DNA of 64,000 nucleotides from Prevotellaceae bacterium (GCA_029219385.1 JAQXTH010000007.1:1-64000), one strand, 5' to 3'; numbered from the stretch's first letter, positions 1 through 8,768 are shown. Numbers and translations: made by a program. Notes: generated by a model not told the origin, from the letters alone.

Positions 1-23
1 AGATGGTACTGTGCACACAATCG

Positions 24-43
24 TCTCTGGGGTACCCCAGAGA
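24..43. repeat. 20-bp perfect palindrome
   Basis: The sequence TCTCTGGGGTACCCCAGAGA is its own reverse complement with no loop. It lies in the gene-free left edge (1-181), about 140 bp beyond the stop codon of metH. With no loop and no T tract it is a poor terminator, so a protein-binding site, a recombination footprint or chance are the alternatives. No gene can be supported in 1-94. Confidence 0.5.
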
Positions 44-94
44 GTGCTTGGCTTACTATATTGAGCTTCTCTGTGAATGTCCTTTTCATAAACA

Positions 95-139
95 AACTGC
101 ACTCCAAAAGTTTTTTTGTCTAACTTTTGGGGTGCAGTT
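95..139. repeat. 18-bp inverted repeat; terminator or mobile-element relic
   Basis: Arms at 95-112 and 122-139 (AACTGCACTCCAAAAGTT and AACTTTTGGGGTGCAGTT) pair over 18 bp with one G-T wobble around a 9-base T-rich loop. The hairpin lies downstream of metH (minus strand) and could end that transcript. The arm sequence also resembles, from memory, terminal inverted repeats of IS3-like elements in Bacteroidota; two ends nearly abutting would fit a miniature or collapsed element. That reading is inference. Confidence 0.5.
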
Positions 140-181
140 CATTGAGTAGGAATCAGTCCTATTTGTTTTGTAAAAAAAAAT

Positions 182-2941
182 TTATTCTTTGTACTTGAAT
201 TTTTGTTCTCTCGCCTTGTGGAGTGGGGAGACGCTATTTTTTTTGTTGTGGTATTGAAGGCGAAGCTCTGATTGACGTTCTTTGTATTGGGCGATAAACT
301 CAGACCGCGACTGTGGGTCAAGCAGTTTTGAGGCTACAAGGGGGTCTTGGGAGGCATCTTTCACCCAAACAACGACACCATCATAGAGGGGGGCTATTTT
401 GAGGGCAGTGTGTAGTTCGCTCGTGGTGGCTCCACCTATCATTACAGGAGTGTCTATGCCTTCTTCCTTGAGTTTTTTCACCACGTTGCACATTTCGTCA
501 AGGCTGGGGGTAATCAGTCCGCTTAGTCCGATGATATCGGGACGCAGTTCGCGAGCTTTTTGTACGATGGTCTCAGCAGGACACATTACCCCGAGGTCGG
601 TTATCGTGTGGTTGTTGCAAGCGAGAACGACCGACACAATGTTTTTGCCAATGTCGTGAACGTCGCCTTTAACGGTTGCGAGTATTATCTTTGAGCCGTG
701 AGCATTGTTTGAGATGTTTTGTTTTTCTATGAGGGGTTGCAGTGTGGAGACGGCTGTCTTCATGGTGCGGGCGGTTTTGACCACTTGTGGAAGAAACATC
801 TGTCCTTTGGCAAAGCGTTCACCGACTGTGGCCATGCCCTGCATGAGGGGGCCTTGTATAATGTCTGTGGCATTGGGGTATTTCTCTGTGGCTTCAACCA
901 CGAGACCGGCTATGGCATTGTTATCTCCCTTGATAAGTGCGTGGCATATCTTGTCGTCGATGTCGGCAGGTTCGCCGGGTGTTTCAACGGTGTTGATTGT
1001 CGGTGTTGATTTTTGGTTGGGCGAAGAAATTGATGGTGCCAAATCTATGAGTTGTTGAGCAGCATCGGTGCGACGGTAGAGTATGACATCGTCGAGCAGA
1101 TTTCTCAGGTCGAGGGGGATGTCGCTATATTCAACGGTGATTGTAGGGTCGACGATTGCCATGTCAAGACCGGCCTTTATGGCATGGTGGAGAAAAACGG
1201 TGTGCATTGCACGGCGGAGGTAATTGTTGCCTCTGAAGGAGAACGACAGGTTGCTCAGTCCTCCACTCACTCGTGCTCCGGGAAGGTTTTGCTTAATCCA
1301 CCTTGTGGCTTCGATGAAGTCGAGGGCATAGCGGTCGTGGTCTTCCATGCCGGTTGCCACGGCAAGGACATTAGGATCGAATATTATTTCACAGGGAGGT
1401 ATATGGGCTTTTTGAGTGAGAAGGTCGTAGGCTCGTTTGCAGACACTGATTTTACGGTCGTAGGTTGTGGCCTGTCCTTCTTCGTCAAATGCCATAACCA
1501 TGATTGCGGCTCCGAGACGACGAATTTGGCGGGCTCGATCGAGAAAAATGGATTCTCCTTCCTTGAGGGAAATAGAGTTTACTATGGACTTTCCCTGAAG
1601 ACACTTGAGTGCCTCGGTGATGACATCGAAACGCGAAGAGTCTATCATTACGGGCACTTTGGCAATGTCGGGTTCGGAGGCTATGAGATTGAGAAAGGTT
1701 GTCATCTCTCGGGCGGTGTCAAGTAGTCCGTCGTCCATGTTGATATCTATTATCATTGCTCCGGCCTCGACTTGGCGACGGGCAATTTCAATGGCTTGAT
1801 TGTAGTTTTTTTCTGCAATGAGTTTCAGGAATTTGCGACTGCCTGCCACGTTGCATCGTTCGCCAATTTTGAAGAAAGAGACAGAGGGTGTGGCTTTGAG
1901 CAATTCGAGTCCGGATAGGCATAGCGTCGTGCCGGTCTGGCAGGGTATGTGTGGCTTCTTGGGTGAATTGTCTTCGTTGACAACCAGGGCAGGATAGAGG
2001 GCAATGTGTCGATCTGTTGTTCCACAGCAACCTCCGATGATGTTTACCAAACCTTGATCGACAAAGCGTTTCATCTGTTTTTGCATTTCTTGAGGGGTGA
2101 TGTCATAATTGCCCATTGCATCGGGTAATCCGGCATTGGGGTGCAGAGAAATATAATAGGGTGATACGGAGACCAATTCTTTAAGAAATGGTTCTATCTC
2201 ACGCGGTCCAAACGAGCAGTTAAGTCCCACAGAGAAAACGGGTGCGTGGCTTATGGAGGCGATAAATGCGTCAAGGCGTTGTCCGCTGAGTGTTCGTCCG
2301 GCTTTGTCGGAGACGGTGACGGAAAGCATGAGTGGTATTTCACATGACAGTTCTTCCATAACCTCGCAAGCAGCAAAAATTGCGGCTTTGGCGTTGAGCG
2401 TATCGAAAATGGTTTCTATCAACAAGGCATCGGCTCCTTCTGCCACTACCACTCTCATCTGTTGTTTATATGCTTCGACGAGTTGGTCGTAGGTAATTTC
2501 GCGTATGGATGGATTGTTGACATCGGGCGAGATGGAGGCTGTTTTGTTTGTTGGGCCAATCGAGGCGGCCACAAAGCGCGGCTTATGAGGGGTCAGGGCG
2601 GAATATTGGTCGGCGAGTTGTCGTGCTATTTTTACGGCATTGCGGTTTATCTCGTCGCAATATTGTTGGCAACCATAGTCAGACATGGAGATTGTTTGTG
2701 CCGAGAATGTGTTGGTAGAAATTATGTCGGCTCCGGCTTCGAGGTATCGTCGGTGAATGTCTGAGATGACTTGGGGCTTTGTGAGCGTGAGCAAGTCGTT
2801 GTTGCCTTTCATTCGGCGGTTGGTATTTTCAAAAAGTTTTCCTCTGAAATCTTCTTCGGAGAGGTTATGACTTTGTATCATTGTGCCCATCGCACCGTCG
2901 AGTATAAGTATGCGTTGTTTTATGGCTTGTCTGAGTGTCAT
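182..2941 (-). CDS. metH: Cobalamin-dependent methionine synthase, short form
   Basis: Transfers a methyl group from 5-methyl-tetrahydrofolate through methylcobalamin to homocysteine, giving methionine in the cytoplasm. The 919-residue protein shows the homocysteine-binding barrel (about 1-320) with zinc ligands C242, C305 and C306, the pterin-binding barrel (about 345-630), the cap helices (about 655-740) and the B12-binding domain with DVHDIG at 760-765, where H762 is the lower cobalt ligand. It stops shortly after the B12 domain, so the C-terminal S-adenosylmethionine reactivation domain of the roughly 1,230-residue E. coli enzyme is absent. The stop is a clean TAA and the sequence beyond is intergenic, so this looks like a natural short form and not a frameshift. 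The gene starts 14 bp after smpB and is probably cotranscribed with it. Confidence 0.95.
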   Translation of the reverse strand: MTLRQAIKQRILILDGAMGTMIQSHNLSEEDFRGKLFENTNRRMKGNNDLLTLTKPQVISDIHRRYLEAGADIISTNTFSAQTISMSDYGCQQYCDEINRNAVKIARQLADQYSALTPHKPRFVAASIGPTNKTASISPDVNNPSIREITYDQLVEAYKQQMRVVVAEGADALLIETIFDTLNAKAAIFAACEVMEELSCEIPLMLSVTVSDKAGRTLSGQRLDAFIASISHAPVFSVGLNCSFGPREIEPFLKELVSVSPYYISLHPNAGLPDAMGNYDITPQEMQKQMKRFVDQGLVNIIGGCCGTTDRHIALYPALVVNEDNSPKKPHIPCQTGTTLCLSGLELLKATPSVSFFKIGERCNVAGSRKFLKLIAEKNYNQAIEIARRQVEAGAMIIDINMDDGLLDTAREMTTFLNLIASEPDIAKVPVMIDSSRFDVITEALKCLQGKSIVNSISLKEGESIFLDRARQIRRLGAAIMVMAFDEEGQATTYDRKISVCKRAYDLLTQKAHIPPCEIIFDPNVLAVATGMEDHDRYALDFIEATRWIKQNLPGARVSGGLSNLSFSFRGNNYLRRAMHTVFLHHAIKAGLDMAIVDPTITVEYSDIPLDLRNLLDDVILYRRTDAAQQLIDLAPSISSPNQKSTPTINTVETPGEPADIDDKICHALIKGDNNAIAGLVVEATEKYPNATDIIQGPLMQGMATVGERFAKGQMFLPQVVKTARTMKTAVSTLQPLIEKQNISNNAHGSKIILATVKGDVHDIGKNIVSVVLACNNHTITDLGVMCPAETIVQKARELRPDIIGLSGLITPSLDEMCNVVKKLKEEGIDTPVMIGGATTSELHTALKIAPLYDGVVVWVKDASQDPLVASKLLDPQSRSEFIAQYKERQSELRLQYHNKKNSVSPLHKAREQKFKYKE

Positions 2942-2955
2942 AATGATAGTGTTGT

Positions 2956-3417
2956 TTAGTAGTGTTTTCTTGCGCGTTGCATTTCGCGTTGGTCGTCTTT
3001 TTCCTTGAGGCTTGCTCTTTTGTCGTAGATTTTTTTACCTTTGGCAAGGGCGATTTCGAGTTTGGCAAGTCCTTTTTCGTTGATATATAGATTTAGTGCA
3101 ATAACTGTGTGGCCGGGATTTTTGAGTTGTTGCTCAAGTTTGATGATTTCTTTTCGGTTAAGCAGAAGTTTGCGGTCGCGTCTGACAGAGTGGTTGTTGA
3201 ACGAACCAAACGAATAGGGAGCGATATACATATTTTTTATCCATATTTCGTGGTTGTGTATATAGCAGTATGTGTCGACCAGTGAGGCTTTTCCAAGGCG
3301 TATGGATTTTATCTCGGTGCCACTCAAAACTATGCCGGCATTATATCGTGATATGAAGAAGTATTCAAAAGCCGCTTTGCGGTTTTTAATGTTTATTTTT
3401 GTTTTAAATTGTGTCAT
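2956..3417 (-). CDS. smpB: SsrA-binding protein SmpB
   Basis: Small basic RNA-binding protein that carries tmRNA to stalled ribosomes for trans-translation. At 153 residues it has the usual length. The N-terminal half carries the family pattern ([15 protein letters not shown] around residues 27-41, then a GKASL segment), and the C-terminal tail is very basic and lysine/arginine rich, as expected for the part that inserts into the mRNA channel. Its ATG overlaps the stop of the upstream DMP19-like gene by ATGA, implying translational coupling. metH follows after 14 bp. Confidence 0.95.
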   Translation of the reverse strand: MTQFKTKINIKNRKAAFEYFFISRYNAGIVLSGTEIKSIRLGKASLVDTYCYIHNHEIWIKNMYIAPYSFGSFNNHSVRRDRKLLLNRKEIIKLEQQLKNPGHTVIALNLYINEKGLAKLEIALAKGKKIYDKRASLKEKDDQREMQRARKHY

Positions 3418-3884
3418 GGTGTTGATTCTGAGTTGTGTGATATTTTAGAATATGCCTCACATATACTATTTGTGATGAGTGGTTCGGTCTCTATAAATTC
3501 ATCATCGAAAAGATCCCATTCAGGATATTGTTCATAGAGGGCCATAAACTCTTGTTGGTCGATAGTGGGAATTATGAGTTGGTCGCGCGTCTTGTCATAA
3601 ACCTTGCGTGCTTTGTAGAGCCATTTGGAAAAGTCGTTGAGTCCCCATTGTCGCATGGCTCGTGCAAAGGGGTTGTGGAATATAAAGTCGCCATATCCAT
3701 TTTGAATGAGTTGCACAAAACCGCCTTCGAGCAGTTGCTCACGCAGAATGCAATATGCCAGCAATGTGAGTTGGTTTGCGTTAAGCATAGGCATGGTGGT
3801 GGAGGTGAGTTGTCCGTCTACTTTGTCCCACAAGGGAGAGGCGAGGGCATTGAGGGTAGCGTTGGAGGAGAGGCTGTCTGTCAT
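3414..3884 (-). CDS. DMP19 (DUF4375)-like protein
   Basis: A 156-residue acidic soluble protein without signal peptide or membrane segment. Its pattern ([20 protein letters not shown], then a [19 protein letters not shown] block and an acidic C-terminal part with [11 protein letters not shown]) matches the DMP19/DUF4375 family, known from a DNA-mimic protein in Neisseria and from many uncharacterised proteins. The many aspartates and glutamates near the C terminus fit that idea, but DNA mimicry is not shown here. It is first gene of the unit with smpB and metH; a TAATTTTG promoter element lies 28 bp upstream. Confidence 0.7.
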   Translation of the reverse strand: MTDSLSSNATLNALASPLWDKVDGQLTSTTMPMLNANQLTLLAYCILREQLLEGGFVQLIQNGYGDFIFHNPFARAMRQWGLNDFSKWLYKARKVYDKTRDQLIIPTIDQQEFMALYEQYPEWDLFDDEFIETEPLITNSICEAYSKISHNSESTP

Positions 3885-3912
3885 GTATGGATATAAAATG
3901 TGTTTAGTAGTG

Positions 3913-3920
3913 CAAAATTA
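3913..3920 (-). promoter_or_regulatory. Predicted -7 promoter element, DMP19-smpB-metH
   Basis: Reads TAATTTTG on the minus strand, a full match to the Bacteroidota -7 consensus TAnnTTTG, 28 bp before the first start codon. No clear TTTG at -33. Confidence 0.5.
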
Positions 3921-3996
3921 CTCCATTTAGTCGGAAAAAGTCGGTCGTAACGGTTGATTTTTGGTTGCCGATATATGGGGAACGGTCATTTTTTCT

Positions 3997-4004
3997 TATT
4001 TTTG
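3997..4004 (+). promoter_or_regulatory. Predicted -7 promoter element, receiver/ATP-grasp gene
   Basis: TATTTTTG matches TAnnTTTG, 35 bp before the ATG at 4040 and divergent from the promoter at 3913-3920. No clear -33 TTTG at usual spacing. Confidence 0.45.
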
Positions 4005-4039
4005 CAAAAACACATATATTATTTATCTTGTTTTGAAAT

Positions 4040-7015
4040 ATGCAACTTAAAGATACACAGTTTACCGAGTTGATGAGGCGACGTATTTGCAATGTGCTTA
4101 TCGTTGCAAACCCATACGATGCTTTTATGTTGGAGGATGACGGACGCGTAGATGAAAAAATTTTTCAGGAATATGCTCGTTTGGGGTTGCGTTTTCCTCC
4201 TCGTTTCATCAGAGCATGTGCTCGCGAGGAGGCTGAGGGGCATTTGATGAACGGTGGTATAGATTTGGTGATCTGTATGCCTTCGCGTTCGACCAACGAC
4301 GATGACGATGTGTTTGACACGGCAAAGAGTATCAAGGAGTTGCACAAGGATATTCCCATTGTTGTGTTGACGCCTTTCAGCCACGGTATAACGGCGCGTA
4401 TGCAAAATATTGACCTTAGCATATTTGAGTATGTTTTTTGTTGGTTGGGCAATACAGACCTTCTGATTACTATCATCAAGTTGATTGAAGATCGCATGAA
4501 CATGGAGCACGATATAGCAGAGGGTGTGCAGATGATTTTGCTGGTGGAAGACAACATTAGGTTTTATTCTTCTATATTGCCTTCTTTATATAAATTTGTG
4601 TTGCAACAGAGTCTGGAGTTTGCCACCGAGGCTCTCAACACGTCATTAGAAACTTTGCGCATGAGGGGTAGGCCGAAAATTGTTTTGGCCAGAAACTATG
4701 AGGAGGCTTGGCAGATTTTTTGTCGTTTTGGTCAAAACGCATTGGGCATTATAAGCGATTGCAAGTTTCCGATGCACTTTATCGAGGGGCCTAATCCCAA
4801 GGAAGAGGAAAAAGACGGTGAGGCAGGATTTAAATTGTTTAAAGCCGTGAGAGAGCGTGACCCTTATATTCCACTGATTATTGACAGTTCAGAACAGGGC
4901 AATAGAGACAAGGCTTGGCATAATGGTTATCATTTTATTGATAAAAACTCCAAGAAGATGGAGCAAGATCTTAGAGATGCTCTCAGAATGTATCTTGGGT
5001 TTGGCGATTTTATCTTTCGTGACCCATCTACGCAAAACGAGGTTGTCAGGGTTCACAATTTGAGAGATCTTCAAAACCAGATTCTCACCGTGCCGAGCGA
5101 TTCTTTGTTGTGGCACATAAGGCGCAACAATATCAGCCGTTGGCTCAGTTCGAGGGCATTGTTTGGTCTCTCGGATTTTCTGAAAGGAGTTTTGTGGACT
5201 TCTTTGCAGGATATTGACACTCATCGTCAGATTATTTTTGAAGCAATTGTGGCCTATCGCAAGATGAAAAACAAGGGTGTTGTGGCAGTGTTTCGCAAAG
5301 ACCGTTTTGACCAATACAGCAATCTTGCACGTATTGGCGAGGGGTCGCTCGGAGGCAAGGGCCGTGGTTTGGCTTTTCTCGATCATATAATGAAGAAGCA
5401 CGCCTATCTTAATGATATTGCCCCTATTATGATTCCTAAGACCGTTGTGTTGTGTACAGATGTTTTTGATTCGTTTATGGACAGCAACAATCTTTATGGG
5501 CCTGCGCTATCTGACAATTATGACGATAGCAGGCTTCTGGATGTTTTTATTGAGGCAAAACTTCCGTTGCAATTGAAAAACGACCTAGAGGCTTTTCTCG
5601 ATGTAGTAAAAGGGCCGATTGCCGTGAGGTCGTCATCTTTGCTTGAAGATGCCCACTATCAGCCTTTTGCCGGGGTGTATTCCACATATATGATACCGGC
5701 TGCAGAAGACGTGGAGGACCGCCTCACGATTTTAACATCAGCAATAAAATCTGTTTATGCATCTGTTTATTTCAAGGCATCAAAAGACTATATGACTGCC
5801 ACGCAAAATGTTATCGACCAAGAAAAAATGGCTGTAATTTTGCAAGAGGTTGTGGGGGATAGACATGGCGACCGTTTTTATCCCGTGATAAGTGGCGTGG
5901 CTCGAAGTATTAACTATTATCCCATAAATGACGAAAACCCTGACGATGGCATTGTTTCGCTGGCTTTTGGACTTGGAAAACACATTGTTGACGGTGGAAC
6001 ATCGTTGAGGGTTTGTCCCACAAGTCCCGACCATGTTTTGCAGACAAGTGAAACTGAGATTGCCTTGAGAGATACGCAGACTTCTTTTTTGGCTCTCGAT
6101 TTGTCGAAGAAAGACTTGAAATTTTCCACCGACGATGGTTTTAACCTTATGAGACTGCCGGTTAGAGAAGCAGAGTCAGATAATACGCTGCAATATGTTT
6201 GTTCTACATTCATTCCCGAGGATTATCAGATATATGACGGTTACTACGAAGGGAAAAATCGCAAGATAATATCTTTTTGTGGGGTATTGCAACATGATGT
6301 GTTCCCTCTGCCCGATGCAATCAATAGGATATTGAAGTGTGGACGTGACGAAATGAGACGTCCGGTGGAAATAGAATTTGCCGTAAATCTCCATAGCGAC
6401 AGAAGTGGGGAACTTTATTTGTTGCAAATCAGGCCAATGGTCGACAACAGAATTGATGCAAACATTGATATATCTAACATTTCTGATGAAGATTGTCTAT
6501 TGCGCTCAAATAATGCCATCGGTTTTGGTGTGCAAAACGATATTTTTGATGTTGTATATGTAAAGACAGAGGAATATCATCAGTCTCAAAACACTATTAT
6601 TGCAGAGGAAATAGAAAAGGTAAATACTGCATTGTTGAAGGAAAACAGGTCGTGTATATATATTGGTCCGGGGCGTTGGGGGTCGAGTGATCCGTGGCTT
6701 GGCATACCGGTGAAATGGCCCCACATTTCGGCTGCGAAAATGATTGTGGAGGCAGGCCTTGATTGTTATCGCGTTGATCCGTCGCAGGGCACACATTTTT
6801 TTCAAAACCTCACTTCGCTGGGTGTGAGTTATCTCACCATTAACGAATATAATGGTGAGGGCTTTTTTAAGGAGAAACTGCTCAACAGCATGACACCAAT
6901 TGTTGAATATGACCATGTTCGCCATGTGAGATTTGAACGACCATTGTGGACTGCCGTTAATGGGTTGAAGAGACAAGCCGTTGTGTGTCTTGAATATAGA
7001 AATAATAAACAATAA
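4040..7015 (+). CDS. Two-receiver / PEP-synthase-like ATP-grasp protein
   Basis: A 991-residue cytoplasmic protein related to the N-terminal nucleotide-binding part of PEP synthase and pyruvate phosphate dikinase. Residues about 15-150 look like a degenerate response-regulator receiver: methionine stands where the phosphoacceptor aspartate belongs (DLVICMP, M80) and tryptophan where the conserved lysine belongs (W135). Residues about 164-318 look like a better preserved receiver, with VEDN at 169-172, a candidate phosphoacceptor D240 (IISDCKFP) and K302. The ATP-grasp part follows, with GEGSLGGKGRGLAF at 433-446, GPIAVRSSSLLED at 525-537 and the closing LLQIRP motif. The swivelling histidine domain and the C-terminal PEP/pyruvate barrel of true PEP synthases are missing; instead a roughly 170-residue C-terminal part carries GPGRWGSSDPWLG. 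It may phosphorylate or ligate an unknown substrate under phosphorelay control. It heads a unit with a MurU-like gene 25 bp downstream. Confidence 0.75.
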   Translation: MQLKDTQFTELMRRRICNVLIVANPYDAFMLEDDGRVDEKIFQEYARLGLRFPPRFIRACAREEAEGHLMNGGIDLVICMPSRSTNDDDDVFDTAKSIKELHKDIPIVVLTPFSHGITARMQNIDLSIFEYVFCWLGNTDLLITIIKLIEDRMNMEHDIAEGVQMILLVEDNIRFYSSILPSLYKFVLQQSLEFATEALNTSLETLRMRGRPKIVLARNYEEAWQIFCRFGQNALGIISDCKFPMHFIEGPNPKEEEKDGEAGFKLFKAVRERDPYIPLIIDSSEQGNRDKAWHNGYHFIDKNSKKMEQDLRDALRMYLGFGDFIFRDPSTQNEVVRVHNLRDLQNQILTVPSDSLLWHIRRNNISRWLSSRALFGLSDFLKGVLWTSLQDIDTHRQIIFEAIVAYRKMKNKGVVAVFRKDRFDQYSNLARIGEGSLGGKGRGLAFLDHIMKKHAYLNDIAPIMIPKTVVLCTDVFDSFMDSNNLYGPALSDNYDDSRLLDVFIEAKLPLQLKNDLEAFLDVVKGPIAVRSSSLLEDAHYQPFAGVYSTYMIPAAEDVEDRLTILTSAIKSVYASVYFKASKDYMTATQNVIDQEKMAVILQEVVGDRHGDRFYPVISGVARSINYYPINDENPDDGIVSLAFGLGKHIVDGGTSLRVCPTSPDHVLQTSETEIALRDTQTSFLALDLSKKDLKFSTDDGFNLMRLPVREAESDNTLQYVCSTFIPEDYQIYDGYYEGKNRKIISFCGVLQHDVFPLPDAINRILKCGRDEMRRPVEIEFAVNLHSDRSGELYLLQIRPMVDNRIDANIDISNISDEDCLLRSNNAIGFGVQNDIFDVVYVKTEEYHQSQNTIIAEEIEKVNTALLKENRSCIYIGPGRWGSSDPWLGIPVKWPHISAAKMIVEAGLDCYRVDPSQGTHFFQNLTSLGVSYLTINEYNGEGFFKEKLLNSMTPIVEYDHVRHVRFERPLWTAVNGLKRQAVVCLEYRNNKQ

Positions 7016-7040
7016 CTTTAACAAACGAAGCAATTATACA

Positions 7041-7793
7041 ATGAGCAGAAAAGCAATGATTCTTGCTGCCGGACTTGGAACACGATTAGCATCTCTGACA
7101 AGCAACAAGCCAAAAGCCTTGGTTGAATTATGGGGAAAGCCTTTGTTGTATCATGTCACTAAAAAACTTGTTGAAAATGGGTTTGACGATATTACCATCA
7201 ATGTTCACCATTTTTCCGACCGGATTATGGAATACGTTGAAACAGATCAATATCGCTCATTGACAAACTCCGTTAATGCAAAAATAAAAATCAGCGACGA
7301 AACAGACTTCCTACTTGACACGGGAGGAGCCTTACTTCATGCAGCCCCACTATTGTTTGGAGAAAACGACAAGGCTATTCTTGTGCATAATGTTGACATT
7401 ATAAGCAATGCAAACCTTTCTGAATTATACGATAAAGGAAAGAACAGCGATGCCTCTTTGTTGGTTAGCCAAAGAGACACACAACGCCTTTTGCTTTTCA
7501 ACAACGAACAACGACTGGTTGGCTGGACCAATATTGTCACACAAGAGGTGAAAACTCCTTTTCCAAATCTTAAAATAGATGATTTTGCAAAAAGAGCTTT
7601 TGCAGGAATTCATGTGGTTACAAAACGAGCGGTTGACACAATGGAGAATATGGGCCAATCAAAATTTGGCATCATGGATTTTTACATAAAAAATGCCGAC
7701 AAATTGATTATTAAGGGTATAGAACAAGATAACCTCTCTATAACCGATGTTGGAAAAATAGAAATGCTTAATAGGCTTAACAATCCCCAATGA
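7041..7793 (+). CDS. Sugar-1-phosphate nucleotidyltransferase, MurU-like
   Basis: Expected to join an NTP and a sugar 1-phosphate to make an NDP-sugar. The ATG at 7041 is chosen over an upstream in-frame start at 6981 because the protein then begins directly with the family motif: MILAAGLGTRL at residues 6-16, followed by KPKALVE. D119 in the HNVD motif is the likely metal ligand. The segment LLDTGGALLHAAPLL resembles MurU (N-acetylmuramate-1-phosphate uridylyltransferase) of the peptidoglycan recycling route, but mannose-1-phosphate guanylyltransferases look similar, so the sugar is uncertain. The protein has 250 residues. It overlaps the next gene by ATGA. Confidence 0.8.
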   Translation: MSRKAMILAAGLGTRLASLTSNKPKALVELWGKPLLYHVTKKLVENGFDDITINVHHFSDRIMEYVETDQYRSLTNSVNAKIKISDETDFLLDTGGALLHAAPLLFGENDKAILVHNVDIISNANLSELYDKGKNSDASLLVSQRDTQRLLLFNNEQRLVGWTNIVTQEVKTPFPNLKIDDFAKRAFAGIHVVTKRAVDTMENMGQSKFGIMDFYIKNADKLIIKGIEQDNLSITDVGKIEMLNRLNNPQ

Positions 7794-8746
7794 TATTGCT
7801 GAGCATAATAATTCCCTTCTATAATCGTGCAGACTTGATGACGAGAATGCTCGACAGTCTTGCTCCCATCAGAGACGATAGGGTGGAGATAATTTTTGTG
7901 GACAATAATTCCAATACGCAGACAAGAGAAAAAGTTGTCCTATTTATCAAGACGCAACTCTTGAATGGTAATCCTACGATTTTATCGCTTATTGACCAAC
8001 AAAAGAAAGGTGCACCGGCTGCACGCAATAAGGGACTTAGCGTTGCCAAGGGAGAATATGTCTGTTTCTTTGATTCTGATGACACTTTTTCGCCCGATGT
8101 TTTGGACGATTTTTTTGATGTGATAAAAACAGAACAGGTAGACATCATTGCTCTTCATACATATATGGTGGGAAACCGAATTGTCAGACGAAAAAACAAC
8201 TCTCTTGACATGGATGCTGCCGTTCATCTTGTTGCCAACCGTTTTGCTACGCAGTCATTTATATTAAATCGGCAGTTTGCCCTCGAAAAAGCCACATGGA
8301 ATGAGACTTTGTATTATTGGAACGACCTCGAATGGGCTTTTAGAATTTTGCTTTCATTTTCTTCGTTTAAGTGGTTAAAAGGTTGTTATCATTATATATA
8401 CCACCACGCCCAAAGCATCACCGGCACTTTGTTTTCTTCTCACCTCTCTGAAATAATAATAGCCCATGATGAGATAGAAAATGATATTAATATTTATTGT
8501 GAAAATAAAAAAGAGGTTGGTCGTTTGAAAAAAGCTCTTGCGCTTCGCAAGTCATTGTATGCCGGCTATATAAAAAAAGAGGGCGATTTCATCGGGGCGA
8601 AACGCGTTTTTGACACTGTCATGCCCGGCAAGAAAGAGGGAGTGATTTTTAACTTATTGACGAAGTCTGTGTTTTTGTTGGCAGGAGCCGGTGTGAAGGG
8701 GGTATGGAGACTTGCCGCTGCCTATCTGACATTATTTCATAAATAG
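7790..8746 (+). CDS. Family 2 glycosyltransferase
   Basis: A 318-residue GT-A fold enzyme that should transfer a sugar from an NDP-sugar to a surface-polymer or lipid acceptor at the inner face of the membrane. It opens with LSIIIPFYNRADLM, has FVDNNS around 36-41, GAPAARNKGLSVAKGEY at 74-90 and the metal-binding DSDD at 95-98. The C-terminal half is less conserved and holds WNDLEW, a position where GT2 enzymes often carry the catalytic base. It is translationally coupled to the upstream nucleotidyltransferase, which may provide its donor. Acceptor and linkage are unknown. Confidence 0.85.
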   Translation: MILLSIIIPFYNRADLMTRMLDSLAPIRDDRVEIIFVDNNSNTQTREKVVLFIKTQLLNGNPTILSLIDQQKKGAPAARNKGLSVAKGEYVCFFDSDDTFSPDVLDDFFDVIKTEQVDIIALHTYMVGNRIVRRKNNSLDMDAAVHLVANRFATQSFILNRQFALEKATWNETLYYWNDLEWAFRILLSFSSFKWLKGCYHYIYHHAQSITGTLFSSHLSEIIIAHDEIENDINIYCENKKEVGRLKKALALRKSLYAGYIKKEGDFIGAKRVFDTVMPGKKEGVIFNLLTKSVFLLAGAGVKGVWRLAAAYLTLFHK

Positions 8747-8768
8747 AGACATCCTTTTGGAATTTGGT

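Noticed and set aside
1052..1726. 224-codon plus-strand open frame
   Set aside because: It lies wholly inside metH on the other strand, has no family pattern, and comes from codon use of metH.
6981..7040. Upstream extension of the nucleotidyltransferase
   Set aside because: It overlaps the previous gene and adds Asn/Ile-rich residues before the normal N-terminal motif.
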